The notes below the pieces were generated by a model. It worked only from the letters and a program-made list of their open reading frames with translations, made no database searches and was not told the origin of the DNA. Shown in pieces: positions 1-9,736 of a stretch of 22,548 nucleotides of DNA. The stretch comes from Fragilaria radians (taxonomy: Eukaryota; Bacillariophyta; Fragilariophyceae; Fragilariales; Fragilariaceae): positions 78,760-101,307 of the forward strand of contig CAAAJI010000218.1 in the NCBI GenBank assembly GCA_900642245.1. The letters are read 5' to 3'. Each line of letters begins with the position of its first letter. Position 1 is the stretch's first letter. A program made the position numbers and the translations under genes.

Positions 1-2
1 TG

Positions 3-866
3 GATAACCCACAAGCTCCCGTCCGACTTATCCTTGAAGGTGCTGGAGGACAACCATTGTCCACAGGAAAAGTTACCGAGATTAAATGTGATGCTTACCT
101 TGCAGCAGTTGGTCGTATCCCAAATATCGGTAATTTAAATTTGGCAGCGGCAGGTATACAAGTTGATTCTTATGGTGGAATATTGGTGGATTCTAATCTC
201 CGAACGACATGTAAGGCAAGAAATGTCTATGCCGCAGGTGATGTCTTGGGGAGGCCATTTCTAGCATCGACTGGGGTGGCACAAGGAATTGCATCCATTG
301 CAGCGATGTTTGGAGAACCAGGGAAGGAGGATCCGGTATCATTATCAACATGCGACCCAGAGGATGAACTATGTATAGACGGTGATATTAGTAAGACTGG
401 AGAATCATTTGATCCTGGGTCCCTGGCGTCCAATCCATTTGCATTTCCAACTGGTGTCTGGACATCTCCAGAAGCATCCTACTATGGTTTATCGACGCAG
501 CAAGCGAAAGAGATGGGTATTGATGCCGGTGAAGGCATTGCCTTGTACGCTGAATGCCTCCGGGGTCGAGTTTTCTCACCGAATGGATTGCTTAAAATTG
601 TGTTTGAGAAACCTGCCGGTCGCATCTTAGGAGTTCACATTGTTGGAGATGATGCTTGCGAATTAATCCATTACGGTATGGAGCTTGTCAAGTCGCACAG
701 GACAGTTGTTGATCTTACATCTTGCTTGTATTCAGCTGTAACCTATCATGAAATGTACAAAATCGCAGCTGTAAATGCATTAGACGAAGCAGGTGCACGG
801 AAGAGGAGAGCAGCTGCTGGTGCTGCACTGTCAGCCAGAAACCGACGAAATCGTTCAGCATCCTAG
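3..866 (+). CDS. Pyridine nucleotide-disulfide oxidoreductase, soluble transhydrogenase-like, 3' part (copy A)
   Basis: The frame is open from base 3 to the TAG ending at 866, giving 287 residues; the start and the FAD-binding N-terminal half lie left of the window. Seen: the end of the NAD domain with a GRIPN motif (residues ~36-40), the second FAD-contact motif VYAAGDV (~75-81), a ~38-residue acidic insert (~106-144), and the C-terminal dimerisation domain (~145-261) with FPTGVWTSPEA and GVHIVGDDACELIH. At the site of the HPTxxE catalytic pair of lipoamide dehydrogenases it reads AVTYHE, so the His is missing and the Glu kept. That fits SthA-type transhydrogenases, which exchange hydride between NADH and NADPH, better than disulfide reductases. 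The tail (~264-287) is rich in Arg and Ala. The redox-active Cys region is not visible, so substrate and compartment are unknown. It is convergent with the acetyltransferase gene, stop to stop 162 bases. Confidence 0.85.
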   Translation, partial: DNPQAPVRLILEGAGGQPLSTGKVTEIKCDAYLAAVGRIPNIGNLNLAAAGIQVDSYGGILVDSNLRTTCKARNVYAAGDVLGRPFLASTGVAQGIASIAAMFGEPGKEDPVSLSTCDPEDELCIDGDISKTGESFDPGSLASNPFAFPTGVWTSPEASYYGLSTQQAKEMGIDAGEGIALYAECLRGRVFSPNGLLKIVFEKPAGRILGVHIVGDDACELIHYGMELVKSHRTVVDLTSCLYSAVTYHEMYKIAAVNALDEAGARKRRAAAGAALSARNRRNRSAS

Positions 867-1028
867 AAACCATAGTAAACAGATCAAACATCATTCCAAA
901 GTAGCCGTCCTAAACTAAATTCACACACTACTCTAGGATAACTTCAATAAATTAGCGCTACAATGTGACATGACCCTAATAGATTGGATTAAAATCTCAA
1001 ATAATGAATGATTTCACTGGATAGCTCT
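867..1028. other. Convergent 3' intergenic region (copy A)
   Basis: These 162 bases separate the two stop codons of convergent genes, so both 3' UTRs must lie here or overlap into the opposite gene. No coding potential is seen. Confidence 0.7.
946..951 (+). promoter_or_regulatory. Candidate poly(A) signal AATAAA for the oxidoreductase (copy A)
   Basis: AATAAA lies 80 bases after the oxidoreductase stop. The aligned hexamer in copy B (11800-11805) is GATAAA. Use as a signal is inferred from motif and position only. Confidence 0.3.
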
Positions 1029-4000
1029 TCAAATTTTGAAAGACACCGGAAGAGGAATGAAATCTTCTTTCATGGTTCGTCTCTCAAAACAAGTAGAGCA
1101 CAGCTCTTCTCCACGGTGAGAAGTTCCACCCATGATGTCGTTTCTAGATGCTTGAAGTGTAGGGGAAACACGAACGGAATGATGCCTCTCCTCAATACGA
1201 CGAATACGATGCCAACGAATGTCCTGAATAAATTGATCACATGATGTACACATAGGTACAAGTCCGGGCGCACCGTCGTTGTGGATGTGATACAATAAAA
1301 TGGACGTGCTATACTTCGCACGGCGTAGAGTATCAAATTCTAGGTTTCGAAATTGTGAAAACTCTAGAAAGGCGTGGCGCGCGTCTGCAATGCGAGATGG
1401 AGCTACTGGTTTTTCCTCGATTAACGATGCACAAAATGATCGAATATATTCATTGAACACCGTTTCTTTGATCTGTTCCGCAGACGTCATATTCCTCTTA
1501 GGAAGAAGAGAACATGAGAAGAATGATGTCCGCATCTTTCTCACGGATAAAGCCACCTCTTCTCCAAGCCAAGATTGACGTCTGCGCTTACATGCAGACT
1601 CACCACATGTCGAAAAATCCGAGGATCGATGACGTTTCAGACTCGGTTTTTTCTTTCCAGCTTGAGCTGCTGTAGATGAGCTTGGACATTTTTTCTCAGA
1701 TATCCAAATATCATGGCCTATCATTTTTTGTTGGATTGCATCCTCACCACCTGTTAGCAATTCAATATTCGGATTATCATCATGAAAAAGGTTGCTAGTT
1801 GACATCCTTATCTTAGGAGATTTGTCCTCAGAGCCTACCAAGACGTTGGCTTCCATGGAGACTTTCGTATCATTTCTTTCAGATAAAGAATATTGAGTTG
1901 GTAGCAGACTATTCTCGTAAGCCATTATTTGTAATTGCGTTTGCTTGAAACCGTCGCTTTCACAAGATGGAGAAGAAGGCTCTGACGATGTATAGGACGG
2001 TTGCCTTTCCATGTTATAATCTAGGTTCATACTTAAAAACGCTAATTGTGTCCAAGCGTTTTCAGAATCATAACCAACTCCTGTGTACAAAGTGCGCCAG
2101 TGTTTCACAATATTATTTAGCTCCTTGAAAAAAATGTCACGAACTTCTAATGCCATTTGATGAACGGCATGTCCCTCTGGGTTATACTGCATCGCATTTG
2201 CAAATACTAGCTCCACATCATCTACCACGTCCTTAAGGCTTAGGTATTCACCAAGGGTGCACTTTGAATAAACAGTTCCAAGATCCATTGGTTTTGTTAT
2301 CACCTGGTGATAGTCGTGTAGTTGCAAGGAAGCCGCATTCACAGGCAGCAAGAAAGGCGCCGCTGCCGGAATTGTCATTACTCTATCACGAATTAGAGAT
2401 GATATCTGAAGAGCCGGGCAGCAGAAATTTAAGAGTTCTTGATCCTTTGGTTTACCCTTAAGACAACGCAAAATGCTAGATGCTTGAAGGCGAACAGCTT
2501 CTTCTATCCAGAAATCACCATCCAAGAGAGGGGGGCATGCCATTCTCCCATCAATTACACCATCTTCAAGGATAATTGTATTTTCAGGATCCAGTGCAAT
2601 ACCCGCATCATTCGACCACATGCGAATTTGCAATGGAAACGAGGATTCGAATAAACTCTGAACATCGGTGACAACACCGCAATCTATACAACGTTTCAGG
2701 GCTCCATGATACCACGAAATTAAACGGTCTTTGGTAGGTGTTCTCTGAGATGCTGGATGATTCCAAAATATAAACGAGTTTCCTCTGGAAGGTGGACAAG
2801 CCCAAATATGGGCTGATTCGTAACCTCGTGCCCTTGCTGTAGCCAGATAGGCGGTGAGTATTTCGCGGAAAACATCTGTGCGACAGGATCGTGGACGGAA
2901 ATGCTCAACAGAGTCCAGATATGCGATATAGACTCGCTTATTCTGAGTTCCAATAATCCCTTCATCAAAATTGTCGTCGCAGTCATATTCATGGACATAC
3001 ATACAAAAGATGCAGACATCAGCACCGTCGAACTTTTGAAAAAGAGTAATTGCTTTGGATTTGTAGTATACTAAAGCTGGTGGCACTACTCCTGAGCCGG
3101 GATTTGCCTTGGAGTGCATTCGAAAATGGCTTCTTACAACTTCAGGAACTTTGAACTCCTTCATGCAATCGGATAAAACTCTCACTGATACAGTTTTTTC
3201 AGCATTCGGCACATTCCTCTTTGCAATGCAGTCACGTACTTTTTCTTCTATAAAGGAGGAAATCTTGGTGACAGGTATCTTATCGGCAGACCAAGGTGAA
3301 GGTGAATGGGTGATATTATCAAGTCTTGCTGGAGCATCAGAGCCTGATAGAAAAGTATAAGCATCACAGCTGCCTGTTTTTCCGAGAGAATCGTTTGATG
3401 GGAGATGTTCAACGGTAAAAGATGCACAGCTGAAACATTTAAAATCTACATCAGAGTGTACATATTCGTTGAACATACAACAAATCTTGTGCACTCCTGC
3501 TTTACATACTTTGCAAGTCAGCCAAGCTTCCACCATTTCCTCTTCATTTTTACGCTTCAACAGATCACGCTTAAAACGAACCGAAGAACCGAAAGAGTTA
3601 ATTTGGTCATTGGTATGAGGTAAAACGGCTTGAAGGTTTGTGTAACATCTTTGGCAAAACTGACGACTGCCATCTTTAGCGATATAGTACATGGCACCTT
3701 TTCGAATTTTTGCGCCCATACAATTAGATCCAGTACAGATAAGAAGCGCAGGCTCTTGAGAGAGACACCCTTGGTCACAGATTTTGCACCGACGTCCTAG
3801 ACAGGAGAGACAGCTATGCTTTGCATTCTTCGCAGCAACACTAATGGCTCTTTTATACATTCTTTCAGATTGAACTGGATTGACGTGATGATCTTCCACG
3901 TGAAGAGACGATCCTCTAAGTCCTAATCTTCCTTCAAAGGAGGTCGAGTTCATAGACACTACTGGATCATGAATTTCTGATACTCTTGAAAGTTGGATGG

Positions 4001-4830
4001 ATTTCGAACACTCAGAATTCCATTGCGAACTTTCGCCTGGAGAAACATAACAATCGAAGGGATTGGGTACCGTTGGTTCAGAGGACGATCTAGCAAGTTC
4101 TTGCCTGCTACCCAATGATGATACATTAGCATGCAGCTTAGAGTTTCCACTTTGTTGATTCATTGTAGAGGAATGTGAGGTGGCAAGGATCACTTGATAA
4201 GCTTCTTCGAAACTTTGGAGGAGGTTTTTTGCTGCAATGTGCACTAAATTATTCTCAGGATTATAGGTCATGGCATTGGTAAAAACCAAGCGAATGTCCT
4301 TTGCCACATCTCCTCTATTACGATACGCAATAGCATGCAATTTGGCTTTAATGGTTCCCAAGTCTCTAGGTTGCTTAATTATACTCGCATAATCGACCAG
4401 GTTGAGAGCCACTGGATCGACAGGATAGTTAAACATGCCCTTACGATTGTATACGGGATGTGCCATCAGTCGTGACACTAACAGGCGCATGGGAAACAAC
4501 TCACATTCTAGACGAAGTGCATGGATATGAATCGATTCAGAAGTTTCGGACGACACTGGATAACAGTGTCTCGTGTCAAGGCTATCGGATATTGCAACAC
4601 TCTCCTTTTTTTCGCCAACGGAATCCTCGTCGTTTTCACTAAATGTATTGTGCTTCTTTAGATACACCTTGAGAGAGTCGTGTATTAACCTGTCGCAGAA
4701 CGATGAGTTGTGACTCATCTGAAGAACTTTCATCATCGACCGTATCGACCGCACATTCTCTCTTGTCACAAGTTTCATCTGAAGCAGTACAAGGAGAACG
4801 TATATCAAAATCATTGCTTTGTGCAGTCAT
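1029..4830 (-). CDS. CBP/p300-type histone acetyltransferase with two bromodomains; frame broken near the N terminus (copy A)
   Basis: Same gene as at 11883-15686. The expected ATG (4828-4830, MTAQS) is present, but an extra A on the + strand (AAA at 4641-4643, AA in copy B) makes codon 64 TAG, so that frame gives only 63 residues. A second ATG at 4812-4814 opens another frame which, because of the same insertion, runs into the normal frame. It gives 1261 residues with 58 unrelated N-terminal residues and every domain intact: bromodomain ~100-210, zinc region ~335-465, KAT11 ~514-776, second bromodomain ~796-906, ZZ-like end. I count roughly 55 substitutions against copy B in about 1,200 aligned residues, plus one missing codon in the linker after the first bromodomain, but only two across the ~218-residue catalytic core. 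It could be a damaged allele, an allele with a new N terminus, or an assembly error. Confidence 0.85.
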
Positions 4831-5319
4831 ATTAGTTCGAATGACAACTTTTCTCAAAATGAATGTATATGTACACTTTGGAATAGGGAGTGAGGGCGAA
4901 AAGTTAGAATTATTGCAAGACGCAAGATATTTTCTGATGTTGAGTTGAATCGATGTCAATTAACAAGGTTTCGATGTAAAAATATTTCGGATGAAATTTG
5001 TGAGCATTACATCCTCAACTTGAGTGACACCCGAAAAAGACAGTACAGTGGCGTAGAATTATACATGAAATTTTATAATCGTAATTTTCTGTTGAGACTT
5101 CTGATGTTTGCTACCATGAAAGAATAACATTCCGGGAGAATCAGAATGAGAATGCCAGAGGAGCATGACAGAGGAGCATGACAGAGGAGCATGCCTCAAT
5201 GAAATGGTAATGAATAAAGGAAATGAAGAACTTAAACGACCTGGGGAACGAGGACGAAGTTTAAAAAACGGCACATGAATATGTCGGGTCATAGTGATTC
5301 ACCATTCCATTCTTATCAA
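4831..5319. other. Upstream region of the acetyltransferase gene (copy A)
   Basis: This holds the presumed 5' UTR and promoter of the minus-strand acetyltransferase. The frame upstream of the chosen ATG is open only to a TTG codon next to an in-frame TAA, so no longer ATG-initiated protein exists. No clear TATA box is seen. It contains the 13-base tandem repeat at 5157-5193. Confidence 0.5.
5157..5193 (+). repeat. 13-bp tandem repeat, about 2.8 units (copy A)
   Basis: The unit AGAGGAGCATGAC occurs twice in full (5157-5169, 5170-5182) with a third partial unit to 5193. Copy B has one unit fewer, so this is a length polymorphism between copies. Confidence 0.9.
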
Positions 5320-5825
5320 TCATTTGACTTTTTGAAGATGTATGTGACATGCCTCAATGAAGTGAGAATACACTCTCGGAGTAGATATGGCATCAGGTGG
5401 CAAGCCATTGATTAATCTCTCAAAATCGACATGGAACATGATAGTCGATCCGTCATCATACACAGAGGAAAACCCCATGCAGCTGCTGCTCAGCTGGTGG
5501 TTGGGGAACTCTTGTTCATCGAATTCTAAAAACTTACGCAACTCTTTCGTACAAAACATACGACCAGTACTGGTCTGCATAATTTCTACTTACAAGAATT
5601 TGATGGACATCCCAATTGGAATTCCCTATCCAATAATTTCAGAAAAAACTGGACTTCTCTGCTTTCCAGAATAATTTGTGGTTCATTTCTGTAATTTAAC
5701 TCGTACTCAAAAGTTTCTCGAGTATTAAAAAGTTGTGCACGACTTCGTGTACGAATTCCTCTGTAATCCGAAGTCCTCGAATTGTATCTCAAGAATCGGA
5801 GTTGAAATACAAAAGGAACCAATCA
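5320..5825 (-). other. Possible small two-part gene or gene remnant of unknown function (copy A)
   Basis: Two adjacent minus-strand open frames are seen. The upstream one (5586-5822, no ATG, preceded by an in-frame TGA) ends ...GCPSNSCK and its last codons overlap a good donor-like GTAAGT. The downstream one (5320-5580) has an ATG and 86 residues, including YDDGSTIMFHVDFERLINGL and a His- and Cys-containing end. Together they look like exon fragments, but the interval between GTAAGT and the nearest AG is only about 19 bases, too short for an ordinary intron, and no domain is recognised. It lies ~490 bases upstream of the acetyltransferase ATG on the same strand. In copy B the downstream part carries a two-base insertion and a new stop. 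It may be a decaying gene or chance open frames. Confidence 0.3.
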
Positions 5826-7179
5826 GAATAATTCCTTTTTGCGCAACAACTTGCGTCATTGGAAGAATTCGATTCACTTCTTTGTACTATGAAGAAACAT
5901 ACGGACAGACGAGACATCTGTCGTTTGTTTGGAGGGAAATATCTTTCTTGTGTGAAATCTTTGAATTTAGCCATCACTAAGCAGGAGAAACTGTGAAGGA
6001 CTGTGAACACATTTAATGAGTTTTATCATTTATCAGTCAGTGCTTGGCCGTTTTCTTTTGACTTCAGCGAGAATGACAATGACTCAATTCTCCTGTCGGG
6101 TGGATGCTTGGATACAAAGTGTGTACAGCTATACAATGAATTACATTAGGCTTACATCGTCGTTGTAGTAGTCATCAAAGCCTATTGCATCTAACTGAGC
6201 TCTAGATAGACCTGCATGTCGAAGAGAAGGTTGAAGAATTTAAGAAATTGAGCTTGTACTCAAAGTTAGATACAAGCGTTGTGCATACTTTACTTTCTTT
6301 TTCATAAAGTTGAATTGAAAGTTTCAAAAGCCGGTTGTCAGTTTCAGCGTTGAGACTCTTTCTTCAACCTACCATTTTTTAAAAAGGGTTACTATTGAGA
6401 TAAATCATTGGATACAAAAGTTTGACTTGAGCTTTGCCACTTCTGAGAACTACAGAATGTCGGAAAGATGTTTGAAGGTAAATCATAGCACAATATGAAG
6501 TCCAAGGATTGCACGCGCAACGAAGCAGAATATCAATTGAACAAATTTCAGGTTTGATAAATAATCTTTGTTTAGCTTAACAGTCATTAGTTATCATTAT
6601 TGTTCTATTATTGAATGCCAAGATGAGAGGTGACAACCCAATTTCAAAATTCTTACTCACATAGGTTACCTTTACTAATGAGCAAGACTATGTTACCCTT
6701 CATAATGCCTTTGAATCTCAATCATTTGACCAGTAAATCCAGAAGTTGGGTGTACCAACAACCCCTCACCATTAGTAAATCCTGCACAGGGAAAATTATA
6801 ACTTGAATCTCTAACAAGATTTTCCTCAATCTATTAACAGATGCATGAATTTGGATGGCTACCTCAAAGATGCCAAAACAAGGCAATGCCAACATTTTTG
6901 TGGATCTAGTAGAATGTATATTGAAAGATTAGAAGCCCTTTCTGGATAAAATATGTTGCTATTTCCAACAAGCAATAGTGATTCTAATGAATAAAGATAA
7001 GCGTTTGCAATTTTCACACTGCCTGGAATTCAACATTAATCTTATCCTATACATGCTATGGCGGAAAATACTTGGTAAAATATCAGTACAGTTTTCTTTG
7101 ACCTGAAATCAGAATATTTCTCTAATTTTCAATATTTCATTCTTAAACAATTTTATCTTGTTTCTGCTTTGACATTTGA
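5826..7179. other. AT-rich intergenic DNA (copy A)
   Basis: Both strands are full of stops; only short open frames without ATG starts or recognisable motifs occur. The block matches copy B with several short indels, for example 6 extra bases in copy B near 17305 and about 10 missing near 17660. Confidence 0.6.
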
Positions 7180-7640
7180 CTTATTCGGCCGCTACTTATT
7201 TCACAAATCTCATCATTTCCTTCTTGCTCTTAGTCTAGGACGTAGAGCTTTAGGATGAAGGTATAGACAGTTCACAGGCTGTACGAGTCTTGTTTGTGTA
7301 TAATCTAGTTTAAAATCCCAAAGATTAATTTTGTGCAGATTCAAAATTTAGAATCATTAACAATACAAGCAAAACTATCGTCAATAAACAACTCAAGGAA
7401 GCTGTTGTATTCACAAGTTATGTGGCTCAAAGCAAGCCCTTGCTTTTGAATGTCACCAACAAATATTGTGATAGTACACACCTTTAACATCATTCTAAAG
7501 GAGTATACTACCACAATCGAGATTTGCGAAGAAGATTTGTCGGGATTGAGCTGCCTTGACAACTATTAAAGAGCAGGATCCGAGAAAAGTTCAAGAGTCT
7601 AGAAACAGAAGGTGAAGTAAAATCACAGCATTCAATTAAA
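7180..7640 (-). mobile_element. Decayed Ty1/copia-like reverse transcriptase-RNase H fragment (copy A)
   Basis: The minus-strand frame 7341-7562 contains NPDKS, then MLK, then QKQGLAL and LELFIDDSFACIVNDSK. The order and spacing match the connection between reverse transcriptase and RNase H in copia polyproteins (NPxxxD..MLNKR..RGLxFV..L.VFVDGSFANNKDLSS in general form). Upstream in another frame SDPALQ resembles the preceding FAAQ segment; downstream, SLGF and TKSKK..VAAE fragments resemble the SQIGFVI and TKSKRVTRSVLAAE blocks. Stops and frame changes show it is dead. No LTRs or integrase were found. The match is from remembered family pattern, not a search. Confidence 0.4.
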
Positions 7641-8785
7641 TGTAAGATCATGTAACGGAATGTATAATTTTGCATTGTTAATTTAAGGCACTGCTTGCTT
7701 CAAACTAGACAAGAAGATGGATAAAAAGGATACTTTAACAAAGAAGAGGAATGAGATTAGCATACGTCTTAGGAAACAGCAAAGTTTGAAACTTACTTCA
7801 ACTAATTGATCTACAAGGGAGTATAAAAACCAGTGTGAAAACGGTTGGAACGACGTAAACATTTCAATAAATTAAGGAAGCGCCATGATGAGTGGTAGAG
7901 ATACATGGACTGATGAATCAGGAGCTTCCGCTCAAACGACCTACCATCAAATGGATACTTGAAATGAAAGAGGACGCCAGGCATATCACAATTGGTCACA
8001 CAAGTAATATGGCAATCAAATTAACAAGAAAGTGGCAAGGAAAAGTCAAAGACAAAGCAAGAAAGCTGCAATTTATAACCTGGACTGAAGTGTGACATAT
8101 TGTAAATTAATTGATATGACGTATCAATTAGCCGAATGACAATTGCGTGCACATGCCAACAATGGCAATGATTTCCACTTTGTTTTGCTGTACGTTGCAG
8201 CTCACAATAATACATCAAGTTTGATCCGTTGTAAAATTTATTTTTAATCTCCAATAGGTTTGAAAAATCAAAAAGTAATAAAGAAAACACATATCTTGAA
8301 GATGCTCAATAAATAATTGTACAATAATGAAAGCCCAAACATTATCTTTTCTCAAATGACAGTAAAACAATCGAAATATGAACCAACATGTTGGTATGTA
8401 AAGATGAAGATGAGGGTTCAAAATCAAGACCTCAAAGCCTCAGTCAGACAGAATAGAGAGTTGTCTTCACTATGCAGATGTTATAAACTACAATCAAAAA
8501 CTATGTTGTAGATAAAAATTGTATAAAGAAACTATTCATACAAGATATGCATCTCTAGATCCTGGAGTAATGTTACTAAACTTCTCAGGCAAAAGTTGTG
8601 CAAAATCATGCAACATGGTGTCATGTAGCAGATTCGTTTGAAGTCTTCGCGCGGAAGTAAATTTTGATTTTGAAGCCATCCTGAAGTGATAGAAATATTG
8701 CTGTCATTGAGTCTCCTAGAGACTACTCATGATTCTGGAAGTGATTGTGAAATTAAGTAATAACATTCATGCTTTATTGTACCTT
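7641..8785. other. AT-rich intergenic DNA (copy A)
   Basis: No recognisable gene. Short open frames of 60-90 codons on both strands (for example 7892-8095 + and 8021-8290 -) have no known motif, and those I checked at base level (7892 and 8317) open with GTG or TTG rather than ATG. A perfect short hairpin, AGTCTC-CTA-GAGACT, is at 8710-8724 and is kept in copy B. Confidence 0.55.
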
Positions 8786-9070
8786 TGAATCAAGGAAAGA
8801 ACCCGGATAACTCAAATGATATTCTTTAATTCTTCGTGAACCGTCATATACAATGGCGCAGCTAAAACACTATATTTTATTCCAAACTCCAATAAGTCTC
8901 GGGGCTATCCAAGGGTATACAGTATAAATCAAAGGAGCTTCGATTGATGAACCCACGCAGTCCTGGAATCCAGAGATTTCCCAAAGGCACAAAGTCACAC
9001 AATTGTTTCGCTGTGTTGTAATTGGCCATGAAATAAGCGTTTTATCCAAGAAGAAAATTGCTTCTGTCAC
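8786..9070 (-). mobile_element. Decayed PIF/Harbinger-like DDE transposase fragment (copy A)
   Basis: Read on the minus strand from 9070, the frame contains a WPITT segment, then ISGFQDCVGSS, then IAPRLIG, one stop (8870-8872), and in the same frame YDGSRRI and SYPGSFLD. The order and spacing follow the DDE_Tnp_4 family pattern (P-T...GFPGCVGSxD...HIG...VNHRRxI...GHPGSWND) with almost no length change. The first catalytic Asp after GS is replaced (GSSIEA), and there is an internal stop, so it cannot be active. It sits directly beside the repeat arm at 9078. Assigned from remembered family pattern; chance similarity is not excluded. Confidence 0.4.
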
Positions 9071-9077
9071 ACGCCGT

Positions 9078-9736
9078 GCTCTACGGTGAGATATAGAAAT
9101 AACACAATGATAAATTATAATCTCTTTGTGATTACTTTTATTCTTTGGTCTTGTGTAGTCTTAGAGAACTTCTCTCAGAGAGAACTTCTTGACCCACCTC
9201 AAGAGATGTTCGTGAACTCTCTTGAAGAATTTGATATCGTTCCAAATCTTCTTCCCGACTGTTTAGAGAAGTCTCTTCAACTTATTCATAAGGACAATTT
9301 GGTGGTCAATAAGGATAAGCTAGTTTAGCCTTTAGTCTCTTATGTTATTAGAGAATTAGCTCTGTAATTAGATCTTTAAATAGATCATTATTATAGCCGT
9401 CCTTGATTGGATGCCGTGCTGGATTGTATCATAATACATTCCATTTATAAAACATATGTATGCTTCACTAAGTTTAACTAGTGCATCATTTACCATAGCT
9501 AAACGTGTGGTAGGTAAGTAATAGGATAGTTTACTTGTAACTTCCCAAAGCTAGATGAGTAAATTAAAGAATATTTTGATTCTACTAATATTTACTATGC
9601 ACTAGCGGTACAGGACGTCTCTTATACCAATACACGCACACATCTCCTAATTTAAAATTTTATTATTAAACTGATATTGTTTACAACCTATTGTGTTAGG
9701 GATTAGCTTCTTGATCCTTTAGTCAAGGTTGGTCAC
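9078..9736 (+). repeat. Repeat arm (copy A), related to inverted arm at 21838-22479
   Basis: This ~659-base block is the copy A equivalent of 19934-20592, which has a diverged inverted partner at 21838-22479. It contains a 73-codon ATG frame at 9107-9328 that is open here but interrupted twice in copy B and not open in the inverted arm, so it is probably not coding. Any partner arm of copy A would fall in or beyond the N gap. Confidence 0.7.

Noticed and set aside
1070..1336. Frames antisense or out of frame to the acetyltransferase and oxidoreductase genes
   Set aside because: They are shadows of conserved coding sequence and show no motifs of their own.
5320..5580. WWE-like domain based on the FHVDFERL segment
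   Set aside because: The conserved Trp residues expected earlier in a WWE domain are absent.
5586..5604. A 19-base intron GTAAGT...CAG joining the two unknown minus-strand frames
   Set aside because: Too short for spliceosomal splicing; kept only as a hint that the region may once have been a spliced gene.
7892..8511. Short plus-strand genes at 7892-8095 and 8317-8511
   Set aside because: They start with GTG or TTG, have no motif and lie in stop-rich AT-rich DNA.
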